Shown here one piece after another: positions 1 to 5,189 of a stretch of DNA of 5,189 bases; position 1 is the first letter of the stretch; every line of letters starts with the position of its first letter. Location of the stretch: positions 1 through 5,189 of the forward strand of contig CATITW010000331.1 in the NCBI GenBank assembly GCA_949547975.1. Reading direction: 5' to 3'. The notes beneath the pieces were generated by a model that saw nothing but the letters and a program-made list of their open reading frames with translations, was not told the DNA's origin and made no database searches. The position numbers and the translations under genes are program-made. This stretch comes from Cryomorphaceae bacterium. Lineage in GTDB: Bacteria > Bacteroidota > Bacteroidia > Flavobacteriales > Schleiferiaceae.

Positions 1-218
1 GGCTCTGGAATGTTCTGCACTGGAGTAGAAGGAGCCGCTTGGGTATTCGCGCCGGAGCCGTCTTCTTCGTACCCAAAATTGATCGCAATACCTTCTTCAG
101 GTGGCGGGTCTTGGTACTTCAATCCGGTCAGGGCAAACCAAAGCAGCAGCACTACATGAACGACGATGGTCCAGGCGCGTGCTTTGTTGCGGTTTTTATT
201 TTCGTTGAAGTTGGCCAT
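1..218 (-). CDS. tonB: TonB-family energy transducer, N-terminal part (cut by the left window edge)
   Basis: Reading from the ATG at 218 gives 72 residues before the window ends; the C-terminal part is missing. The protein starts with a basic, Asn-rich cytoplasmic tail (MANFNENKNRNKARA). One membrane-spanning segment follows at about residues 16-33 (WTIVVHVVLLLWFALTGL), with a histidine at position 21. The region after the membrane, DPPPEEGIAINFG at residues 37-49, is typical of Bacteroidota TonB proteins. It leads into a Gly/Ala/Pro/Thr-rich stretch that looks like the start of the periplasmic linker. TonB couples the ExbB-ExbD motor to outer-membrane TonB-dependent transporters. The gene lies 17 bp after exbD in the same direction, which fits an exbB-exbD-tonB operon. 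The TonB C-terminal domain that binds the transporter TonB box cannot be seen, so the call rests on the N-terminus and the context. Confidence 0.85.
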   Translation of the reverse strand, partial: MANFNENKNRNKARAWTIVVHVVLLLWFALTGLKYQDPPPEEGIAINFGYEEDGSGANTQAAPSTPVQNIPE

Positions 219-235
219 GTACGATGTGGGAGTAC

Positions 236-637
236 TTAGTTGGGGTCAGTTGCGATGATCATGCGCATGTTGTTGCGGTAACCGATGTCCAAAAGTCGCA
301 CCGTTTCACCGGTAGGAACGCTTTGGTCGGCGCGCAATACAATCACGGCTTGTTCATCAGCGCTCAGCTTACTCGCCTCAGCGAGCAACGTACGTTCAAC
401 TTGTTCATAGCTTACAATAGTGCCATTCACGTCAAACTCTAGTGCTTCATTCACAGTGAGCGTGATGTTCTTTTTCTTAACGGTTTGAGCGCCGCTTTTT
501 GGAAGAACGATATCTAATGCGCTCGAGGTTACAAGCGTAGAGGCGAGGATAAAGAAGATTAGCAACAGGAAGACGAGATCCGTCATGGACGACATATTCA
601 CCTCTGCACTTACCTTACTTCTGGATCTTAAGTTCAT
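236..637 (-). CDS. exbD: ExbD/TolR-family biopolymer transport protein
   Basis: This 133-residue protein has the usual ExbD/TolR length and layout. A short basic cytoplasmic N-terminus (MNLRSRSKVSAEVNMSSMTD) is followed by a single membrane helix at about residues 21-39 and a periplasmic domain of about 95 residues. Asp20 in the SSMTDLVFLLLIFF motif sits at the membrane border, where the family has its essential proton-carrying aspartate (Asp25 of E. coli ExbD, Asp23 of TolR). The periplasmic part holds the common 'I.LRAD..VP' stretch (VIVLRADQSVP). ExbD forms the inner-membrane motor with ExbB and contacts TonB. The gene starts 12 bp after exbB and ends 17 bp before tonB, so co-transcription is very likely. 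TolR is the alternative name within the same family; the downstream TonB-like gene favours ExbD. No clear Shine-Dalgarno sequence precedes the ATG. Confidence 0.92.
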   Translation of the reverse strand: MNLRSRSKVSAEVNMSSMTDLVFLLLIFFILASTLVTSSALDIVLPKSGAQTVKKKNITLTVNEALEFDVNGTIVSYEQVERTLLAEASKLSADEQAVIVLRADQSVPTGETVRLLDIGYRNNMRMIIATDPN

Positions 638-649
638 ACTAATCTCGCG

Positions 650-1348
650 TTATGCCGGTTCATGCAATAGATCGAGGAAGTCCATTGCGCTATCTTCGAG
701 CTTATACACTACTCGGTCCACACGAGTAACTAAGAAGTTGTATCCGAAATAGGCGATGATCCCCACGAGCAAACCAGCTACAGTGGTAGTCATTGCGGTG
801 TAAATACCTTCGGCCATCATATCGAGCTTGATTTGTCCACCCGCGTTAGCCATCTCTTTAAACGTTAAAATCATTCCAATCACCGTACCTAGGAACCCAA
901 TCATTGGTGCGCCCCCTGAAATGGTTGCAAGCATTGGAAGTCCTTTTTCTAAACGTGTGACCTCGAGTTTTCCTTGATTCTCGATGGCTTGAGTGATGTC
1001 ACCTAAAGGCTTACCGATACGACTAATACCTTTCTCAATCATACGAGCAACAGGCGTGCTCTCGCTGGTACACAAGGCACCTGCTGCATCTAACTTACCG
1101 TCGAGTACCATGTCCTTGATGTTGTTCATGAAGTTTGGATCAACCTTATTCGCATTGCGAATAGCTCCGAAGCGTTCAAAAAAGATGTAGACTGCGAAAA
1201 TGCTGAGCACTCCTAGGGAGGCCATAATCAAGATTCCACCGATACCTCCAGAGGTCATCAGTTCTAGAATCGTCATCGTCTTTTCAGTAGGTTCTTCGAT
1301 AAGCACGGCGTCTGCACCGGTCTGGATTTGTAGGAAAAGTGTACTCAT
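650..1348 (-). CDS. exbB: MotA/TolQ/ExbB-family proton channel protein
   Basis: The 232-residue protein has the ExbB/TolQ plan. An N-terminal segment (MSTLFLQIQTG) precedes three membrane helices at about residues 36-56, 138-163 and 183-206, with a large cytoplasmic loop between the first two. The second helix carries GGAPMIGFLGTVIGM (residues 145-159) and the third carries AMTTTVAGLLVG (185-196). These hold the polar threonines that line the proton path in the family. ExbB forms the channel that, with ExbD, powers TonB. The start chosen is the ATG at 1348. A TTG 24 bases further upstream (1372) would add eight residues, but it falls inside the best promoter candidate, and related proteins, as I recall them, begin with a similar 'LFLQ' sequence. 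The gene follows a terminator and is first in the exbB-exbD-tonB unit. It could be labelled TolQ, but the downstream partners favour ExbB. Confidence 0.92.
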   Translation of the reverse strand: MSTLFLQIQTGADAVLIEEPTEKTMTILELMTSGGIGGILIMASLGVLSIFAVYIFFERFGAIRNANKVDPNFMNNIKDMVLDGKLDAAGALCTSESTPVARMIEKGISRIGKPLGDITQAIENQGKLEVTRLEKGLPMLATISGGAPMIGFLGTVIGMILTFKEMANAGGQIKLDMMAEGIYTAMTTTVAGLLVGIIAYFGYNFLVTRVDRVVYKLEDSAMDFLDLLHEPA

Positions 1349-1369
1349 GGGTTTCACGTGTGATTTACT

Positions 1370-1377
1370 CAAATATC
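1370..1377 (-). promoter_or_regulatory. Possible -7 promoter element for exbB-exbD-tonB
   Basis: On the minus strand this site reads GATATTTG, a 7 of 8 match to the Bacteroidota -7 consensus TAnnTTTG. It lies 21 bp before the chosen exbB start and just after the terminator of the upstream unit, where a new promoter would be needed. I see no good -33 TTG at the expected spacing, because the terminator hairpin and its T-tract occupy that stretch. The call is tentative and rests on position and a short match. Confidence 0.3.
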
Positions 1378-1380
1378 TAT

Positions 1381-1408
1381 AAAAAGAAAGCCCCCGCTTC
1401 GCGGAGGC
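1381..1408 (-). terminator. Rho-independent terminator after nhaD
   Basis: Read on the minus strand, GCCTCCGC and GCGGGGGC (1408-1401 and 1397-1390) form an 8-bp GC-rich stem with one G-U pair and a GAA loop. TTTCTTTTT (1389-1381) follows directly. The base pair that is G-U in minus-strand RNA becomes a C-A mismatch in plus-strand RNA, so the hairpin favours minus-strand transcription. The T-tract also follows the stem in that direction. It lies 28 bp past the nhaD stop and ends the anmK-dehydrogenase-nhaD unit. Confidence 0.9.
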
Positions 1409-1417
1409 CTTCGAAAT

Positions 1418-1431
1418 ATCAACAAGTTGAT
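1418..1431. repeat. Short inverted repeat between the nhaD stop and the terminator
   Basis: ATCAAC and GTTGAT are perfect 6-bp arms around a 2-bp centre (AA). Flanking GAAA and TTTC, at 1413-1416 and 1431-1434, extend the partial symmetry if two bases are looped out. It could be a small 3'-UTR hairpin before the terminator, a protein-binding site, or chance in an AT-rich gap. Nothing else in the window repeats it as far as I can see. Confidence 0.4.
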
Positions 1432-1436
1432 TTCCC

Positions 1437-2747
1437 TTAGAAAATCATGTTTTGAAGAATATAAACTCCGGCTCCTGCAAAGTATCCAACGATGGCAAGT
1501 AGGGAAATATTCTTCAAATACCAGCCAAAGCTTATTTTTTCTAGTCCCATCACGGCGACCCCAGCAGCTGAACCGATGATCAACGCGGAACCACCCGTAC
1601 CGGCACAGTAGGCGAGGAATTGCCAGAAGATACCGTCTTGCATAAACAGTCCGGATTCCGTGATCTCATACATCCCCATTGCTGCAGCAACGAGCGGTAC
1701 GTTATCCACGATCGAAGAAAGTAAACCGATGATGATACTCACTACATACACGCCGTTTTGCGTGTCGGTTCCGATGCTATTGTCGAGTGCAACTGCAAGA
1801 TCACCAAGCTGACCCATCGACTGCAGCGAAGCTACGGCCAAAAGAATACCGAGGAAGAACAATACCGAAGGGGTATCTATCTTTTGAAGTACTCCGAGCG
1901 GTGAAAGGTGATGTTTTACATCAGCCGGTTTTCTTCTGTGCATCACGTCTGTAATGAGCCAAAGTACACCTAGCGAAAGCATCATTCCCATGAAAGGAGG
2001 GAGGTGGGTTACCGTTTTGAAGATCGGAACGAAAATCAGACCAGCGACACCAGCGAAGAACACAAAGTTGCGTTCAAACGGTGTGGTGGGATCAAGATAA
2101 TGATCGGCAGTTTCTGCTTTGATTGGACGCTTGACATCTCCTTTCAAACGGAAAGTAAGAATGGCGAGCGGCGCAAGCAATGTAAACAAAGACGGTACGA
2201 TCAAATCGGTAACAACTGCACCGGCTGAAATTTGACCTTTGATCCAAAGCATGGTAGTGGTAACATCACCGATAGGCGACCAGGCACCACCTGCGTTGGC
2301 GGCAACAACTACCATACCGGCAAAGAACCAGCGGTCTTTCTGATCGGCGATCAGCTTGCGAAGAAGACTGACCATAACGATAGAAGTCGTTAGGTTGTCG
2401 AGCGCTGCTGAGAAGAAAAAGCTCAGGATACAAATGATCCACATGAGCTTTACCTTATTCGTGGTCTTGATCCGGTCTGTAATCACGGCGAATCCTTCGT
2501 GGGCATCCACGAGTTCAACGATAGTCATGGCACCGATCAGGAAAAAGAGAATTGAAGAGATCTCACTCAAATGATGCAAAAGGTGTTCCTCGACATGATG
2601 AATGTCGTGGCTGGCCAAAATATACAAGGTCCAGGTCACCACACCTGTGATCAGTGCAGCAGCGGCTTTATCTATTTTTAACTGATGTTCGAAGGCAATG
2701 GCAGCGTAGCCAAGTACGAACACAACAAGCATTAGCGTATAGGTCAT
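1437..2747 (-). CDS. nhaD: NhaD-type Na+/H+ antiporter
   Basis: The 436-residue protein is very hydrophobic, with roughly a dozen membrane segments and the inverted two-repeat plan of the ion transporter superfamily. The first half holds SAALDNLTTSIV (residues 113-124) and ANAGGAWSPIGDVTTTM (150-166). The second half holds the matching SSIVDNVPLVAAA (344-356) and CAGTGGSALIIGSAAG (381-396). The Asp-Asn and Gly-Asp-Thr-Thr polar residues correspond to the NhaD ion-binding region known from Vibrio enzymes. NhaD exports Na+ or Li+ in exchange for protons across the inner membrane and supports pH and salt tolerance. A loop at residues 47-59 (HDIHHVEEHLLHH) contains six histidines. The ATG lies 4 bp past the stop of the dehydrogenase gene with no Shine-Dalgarno sequence, so translation is probably coupled to it. 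A strong terminator follows the gene. An arsenite or citrate transporter of the same superfamily is a less likely alternative. Confidence 0.92.
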   Translation of the reverse strand: MTYTLMLVVFVLGYAAIAFEHQLKIDKAAAALITGVVTWTLYILASHDIHHVEEHLLHHLSEISSILFFLIGAMTIVELVDAHEGFAVITDRIKTTNKVKLMWIICILSFFFSAALDNLTTSIVMVSLLRKLIADQKDRWFFAGMVVVAANAGGAWSPIGDVTTTMLWIKGQISAGAVVTDLIVPSLFTLLAPLAILTFRLKGDVKRPIKAETADHYLDPTTPFERNFVFFAGVAGLIFVPIFKTVTHLPPFMGMMLSLGVLWLITDVMHRRKPADVKHHLSPLGVLQKIDTPSVLFFLGILLAVASLQSMGQLGDLAVALDNSIGTDTQNGVYVVSIIIGLLSSIVDNVPLVAAAMGMYEITESGLFMQDGIFWQFLAYCAGTGGSALIIGSAAGVAVMGLEKISFGWYLKNISLLAIVGYFAGAGVYILQNMIF

Positions 2748-2751
2748 GATA

Positions 2752-3978
2752 TTAGATTAATAGTTTGAGGGCGTTAATATAAGCGTTAAAGGTAATGTGG
2801 TTCGGAGCATTGCTCACGTTGTAAACGTCCATTAATGCATTGTTAATGATATGGCTAACATTTGTAAATATGGCCAGATCGTTTACTTCCGCGCCATCCT
2901 CCATGAGGTAGCCGAATACACGCGCCATGCCACAGTTTGAGATGAAGTCTGGAATCACGGCACATTTTTGATCGGCAAGCTCAGCAATCGGTCCATAAAA
3001 GATTTCCTGATCGGCAAAAGGTACATTCGCCCCGGATGAAATAACTTCTAAACCGTTATCAAGCATTTGCGCCAATTGCATACGGTTCACTAATCGCGAA
3101 GCAGCAGCAGGAATAAACACTTCAGCTCCCATGCTCCAAATCGACTTATTCGCTTCTTCAAACGAAATCATGTCTTCGGAAGCTAGCGCATTTCCATTCT
3201 TTGTATTGAACAAGGTTCTGATCTCTTCCAAAGAAAATCCTTCAGGTTTCATCAAACCACCAACGATATCAATGATACCGACAATCTTCGCACCCATCTG
3301 GGCAAGATAAAACGCAGCACCTGAAGCTACATTTCCCCAACCTTGGATGATGACACGCTTTCCAGCGAGATCGCCACCCCAGATCTCATAGAAGTGTTTC
3401 ACGCTCATCGCTGTTCCATAGCCTGTGATCATGTCACCCACTTTCAGCGATGCATCCTCACTCGGCATTAACTCCGCAGCGCTCAAGGTCAAACTTACCC
3501 CTTGTTGTAGTTGCTGAATTTTGCGCGCTTTGGCGAAATCTCCCGGCTGGTAATGTCCGTTCAGCACACCTTCCTGTGGATGAAGAATGCCCAATTCACT
3601 GGTGATAGGAATCACCTCAGTTTTTTGGTCAACATTCAAATCACCACCAGTACCGTAATAGTTCTTCAATAGGGGATATACTGCTTTGTACCAGCGCTTC
3701 AATACCCCCTCTTTACGAGGGTCCGCAGGATCGAAATCAATCCCACTTTTTGCACCGCCGATCGCAGGACCTGCTACTGTGAATTTTATTTCCATGGTTT
3801 TGGCCAAAGAGAGGACTTCTCCTTCAGTCAATCCTTTGCGCATTCGTGTACCGCCACCCGCAGCTCCACCACGAAGGCTGTTGATAACGACCCAGCCTTT
3901 CGCTTCGGTCTCGCTATCGTGCCAGTGGTATACAATCTCTGCAGGGCGCTCTTCAAAGGCGCGTAATTGCTCTTTCAT
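2752..3978 (-). CDS. Glu/Leu/Phe/Val-family amino acid dehydrogenase, substrate unresolved
   Basis: The 408-residue cytoplasmic enzyme has both domains of the family, which deaminates an L-amino acid to a 2-oxo acid and ammonium with a nicotinamide cofactor. The catalytic domain contains GGAAGGGTRMRKG (37-49), Lys65 in MEIKFTVAGPAIGGAKSG and Lys77 in GGAK. The 12-residue spacing of these lysines matches the two active-site lysines of leucine dehydrogenase. Asp113 in GTGGDLNVD is the likely catalytic aspartate. The Rossmann domain begins at RVIIQGWGNVAS (208-219), and Asp237 in GIID, at the end of the second strand, suggests NAD+ preference. The late motif, usually 'PD...NAGG', reads PDFISNCGM here. 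The GGTRM form resembles leucine/phenylalanine dehydrogenases more than glutamate dehydrogenase, but the substrate cannot be settled by eye. The gene lies 33 bp after anmK and 4 bp before nhaD. Confidence 0.9.
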   Translation of the reverse strand: MKEQLRAFEERPAEIVYHWHDSETEAKGWVVINSLRGGAAGGGTRMRKGLTEGEVLSLAKTMEIKFTVAGPAIGGAKSGIDFDPADPRKEGVLKRWYKAVYPLLKNYYGTGGDLNVDQKTEVIPITSELGILHPQEGVLNGHYQPGDFAKARKIQQLQQGVSLTLSAAELMPSEDASLKVGDMITGYGTAMSVKHFYEIWGGDLAGKRVIIQGWGNVASGAAFYLAQMGAKIVGIIDIVGGLMKPEGFSLEEIRTLFNTKNGNALASEDMISFEEANKSIWSMGAEVFIPAAASRLVNRMQLAQMLDNGLEVISSGANVPFADQEIFYGPIAELADQKCAVIPDFISNCGMARVFGYLMEDGAEVNDLAIFTNVSHIINNALMDVYNVSNAPNHITFNAYINALKLLI

Positions 3979-4011
3979 GCTCTTCTGTTTTTAGGCGCTT
4001 AAAGGTAGTTC

Positions 4012-5064
4012 TTATGGGGCAAACACAGAACCAGAACTGTGCCAAATCCCACTTCCGGTAGTGCTTCCTATGACATTCGGTCGCCCCTGAATACGCTCAT
4101 GAGCAAGCAAGGCAAATATCACCGCCTCTTTAGCTTCTACGAGTGTTTTGTCGGGAATATGTAGGTCTGCACCGAGCATCCTCATGCGTTGTATTAGGTA
4201 ACCATTAAATGCACCGCCGCCGCTCACTAGCGTTTTTCGACTTCCAAGTACTTCGACTATTTGTTGCGCAATGTGCTCTACCGCAGTGGCTAATGCATCC
4301 TTGGGCGCTAAATAATCGATCAATGGCAAAAAGGTAGATTCCACCCATTCACTGCCCAAACTCTTCGGCGGAGCTTGCTCATAAAATTCTAGACTGTCCA
4401 ACTCTTCAAGCACCCAAGCGTTAATCGCGCCTTCCCGTGCGAAATCTCCATTGCGATCATATTCCTGCCCCAATTCCGCCGCAAAAACATTCAACACACG
4501 GTTCACCGCACACACGTCAAACGCCGCATGCACACCGTCGCGCAAAAAAGGATCGCCGATACTTACATTTGCAAAGCCACCTAAATTCAAAGCCGCTTCA
4601 TATGCGCCGAACAATCGGTAATCACCAAACGGCACCAAAGGCGCACCCTGACCTCCGAGCAAGACATCCTGCATCCTGAAATTGGTCACCAAAGTACACC
4701 CCGTTTCCTTCGCTATCCTCGGCAAATTACCAGCTTGAACCGTGCTTTTATTCGAGGGATCATGAAAAACAGTCTGACCGTGCGACCCTACGACATCAAA
4801 AGCATGGTTGGACCGATCTTGAACCGATCGAATCACCGAAACGGTCCAATCCGCGAATCGTTCTTCGAGTTCGGGCAACAACCTGCGGTCGAAAAATGTC
4901 TTTTCCGCGAGAATTTTCAGTGCCTCAGGGTACGGAAAATGGAAGAAGTCCAGCAGTTTGAAGTCCAAGTGTTCACCTTGCTTAAACCGCACTATAGCTG
5001 CATCCATACCGTCTAGCGAGGTGCCGCTCATTAATCCCAATACATTGCGAGTTGCTTCGTACAT
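4012..5064 (-). CDS. anmK: Anhydro-N-acetylmuramic acid kinase
   Basis: AnmK opens the 1,6-anhydro ring and phosphorylates 1,6-anhydro-MurNAc with ATP, giving MurNAc-6-phosphate in peptidoglycan recycling. At 350 residues it is slightly shorter than the E. coli enzyme (about 370). The first ATP-binding motif is GLMSGTSLDGMD (10-21). It is followed by GSHGQTVFHDP (93-103), GGQGAPLVP (137-145) and NLGGFANVS (160-168). The likely catalytic aspartate is Asp183 in AFDVCAVN (181-188), with PKSLGSEW (233-240) and SGGGAFN (281-287) after it. The classical enzyme reads FDTGPGN where this one has FDVCAVN; the Asp and Asn are kept, and a similar 'FD-C-x-N' form is, as I recall, usual in Bacteroidota. 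The gene starts 30 bp from a divergent acyl-CoA dehydrogenase and lies 33 bp before the amino acid dehydrogenase, with no terminator visible in that gap. No frameshift or truncation is seen. Confidence 0.93.
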   Translation of the reverse strand: MYEATRNVLGLMSGTSLDGMDAAIVRFKQGEHLDFKLLDFFHFPYPEALKILAEKTFFDRRLLPELEERFADWTVSVIRSVQDRSNHAFDVVGSHGQTVFHDPSNKSTVQAGNLPRIAKETGCTLVTNFRMQDVLLGGQGAPLVPFGDYRLFGAYEAALNLGGFANVSIGDPFLRDGVHAAFDVCAVNRVLNVFAAELGQEYDRNGDFAREGAINAWVLEELDSLEFYEQAPPKSLGSEWVESTFLPLIDYLAPKDALATAVEHIAQQIVEVLGSRKTLVSGGGAFNGYLIQRMRMLGADLHIPDKTLVEAKEAVIFALLAHERIQGRPNVIGSTTGSGIWHSSGSVFAP

Positions 5065-5073
5065 TTACACCAC

Positions 5074-5105
5074 CAATTATAAACAGAATTTTCGATGAAC
5101 TTCAA
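5074..5105 (-). promoter_or_regulatory. Possible anmK promoter (-33 TTG, -7 TATAATTG)
   Basis: On the minus strand TATAATTG (5081-5074) matches the Bacteroidota -7 box TAnnTTTG at 7 of 8 positions and contains a perfect TATAAT. A TTG at 5105-5103 sits 21 bp upstream, within the spacing range of the -33 box, and lies inside the start of the divergent acyl-CoA dehydrogenase gene. The -7 box ends only 9 bp before the anmK ATG, so the transcript would have almost no leader. It is a candidate only. Confidence 0.4.
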
Positions 5106-5189
5106 CCTATCAGAAGAGCATTTAATGATCCGCGACGCAGCGCGCGATTTTGCACAAACCGAATTACTTCCTGGCGTTATCGAGCGCGA
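5095..5189 (+). CDS. Acyl-CoA dehydrogenase, N-terminal fragment (cut by the right window edge)
   Basis: The ATG at 5095 opens a frame that runs off the window after 31 complete codons. The residues MNFNLSEEHLMIRDAARDFA followed by QTELLPGVIER match the usual N-terminus of acyl-CoA dehydrogenases ('F.LTEE..MIRD.ARDFA..ELLP...ER'). This family of FAD enzymes introduces a trans double bond into acyl-CoA thioesters in fatty acid or branched-chain amino acid breakdown. An in-frame stop (TAA at 5080-5082) lies shortly upstream, so this ATG is the only sensible start. The gene is divergent from anmK, with 30 bp between the starts. No Shine-Dalgarno sequence is evident. Chain-length specificity and the catalytic glutamate lie outside the window. 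Confidence 0.85.
   Translation, partial: MNFNLSEEHLMIRDAARDFAQTELLPGVIER

Noticed and set aside
219..235. GTAC at both ends of the 17-bp gap between exbD and tonB
   Set aside because: A 4-bp repeat in a short gap is expected by chance, and no stable hairpin forms.
39..442. Two overlapping plus-strand open frames opposite tonB and exbD
   Set aside because: Both are antisense to clear family members, and neither has a domain or a credible start region.
1349..1372. TTG start adding eight residues to ExbB
   Set aside because: TTG starts are rare in this group, the codon overlaps the best promoter candidate, and the ATG at 1348 gives the N-terminus expected from related proteins.
3686..3994. 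Plus-strand open frame of 102 codons opposite the dehydrogenase
   Set aside because: It lies antisense to the well-supported catalytic domain, and its residues resemble no known protein; it is a shadow of that gene.
3979..4011. Possible promoter or terminator between anmK and the dehydrogenase
   Set aside because: TACCTTTA resembles a -7 box but has no -33 element at proper spacing, and the TTTA/TAAA symmetry is too weak to be a terminator. A continuous operon is the simpler reading.
4437..5016. Two plus-strand open frames (80 and 93 codons) opposite anmK
   Set aside because: They are rich in His, Pro and Arg with no recognisable domain, and they mirror the codon pattern of anmK on the other strand.

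Overview
The window is an ordinary chromosomal stretch from a member of the Bacteroidota, most likely Flavobacteriales or a close relative. The evidence is the character of the proteins: a Bacteroidota-type AnmK, an NhaD antiporter, and an ExbB-ExbD-TonB set whose TonB has the short juxtamembrane 'DPP-EEGIAINFG' signature. The gene starts lack recognisable Shine-Dalgarno sequences, and promoter candidates resemble the Bacteroidota TAnnTTTG -7 box. Base composition looks balanced, and no insertion sequence, CRISPR array, tRNA or rRNA is visible. The assignment rests on recognition of sequence features, not on a database search.

Layout. Six genes lie on the minus strand, read from right to left, and one partial gene leaves the right edge on the plus strand. 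(1) 5095-5189, plus: the first 31 residues of an acyl-CoA dehydrogenase. (2) 5064-4012, minus: anmK, anhydro-N-acetylmuramic acid kinase. (3) 3978-2752, minus: an amino acid dehydrogenase of the Glu/Leu/Phe/Val family. (4) 2747-1437, minus: nhaD, a sodium/proton antiporter, only 4 bp after the dehydrogenase. (5) A strong rho-independent terminator (1381-1408), then a possible new promoter. (6) 1348-650, minus: ExbB/TolQ-type proton channel. (7) 637-236, minus: ExbD/TolR-type protein. (8) 218-1, minus: the N-terminal part of a TonB-family energy transducer, cut by the left edge.

The genes form two transcription units on the minus strand. anmK, the dehydrogenase and nhaD are closely spaced (33 and 4 bp gaps) and end at the terminator. 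exbB, exbD and tonB (12 and 17 bp gaps) form the second unit, which builds an inner-membrane motor that passes proton-motive force to outer-membrane TonB-dependent transporters. AnmK recycles cell-wall sugar, the dehydrogenase links amino acids to 2-oxo acids and ammonium, and NhaD exchanges sodium for protons. The only link among these three that the sequence supports is shared transcription.

There is no gene-free stretch longer than about 90 bp. I found no convincing new biological system. The points most worth a second look are a changed catalytic-loop motif in AnmK, the unresolved substrate of the dehydrogenase, a histidine-rich loop in NhaD, and the very short divergent promoter region beside anmK.
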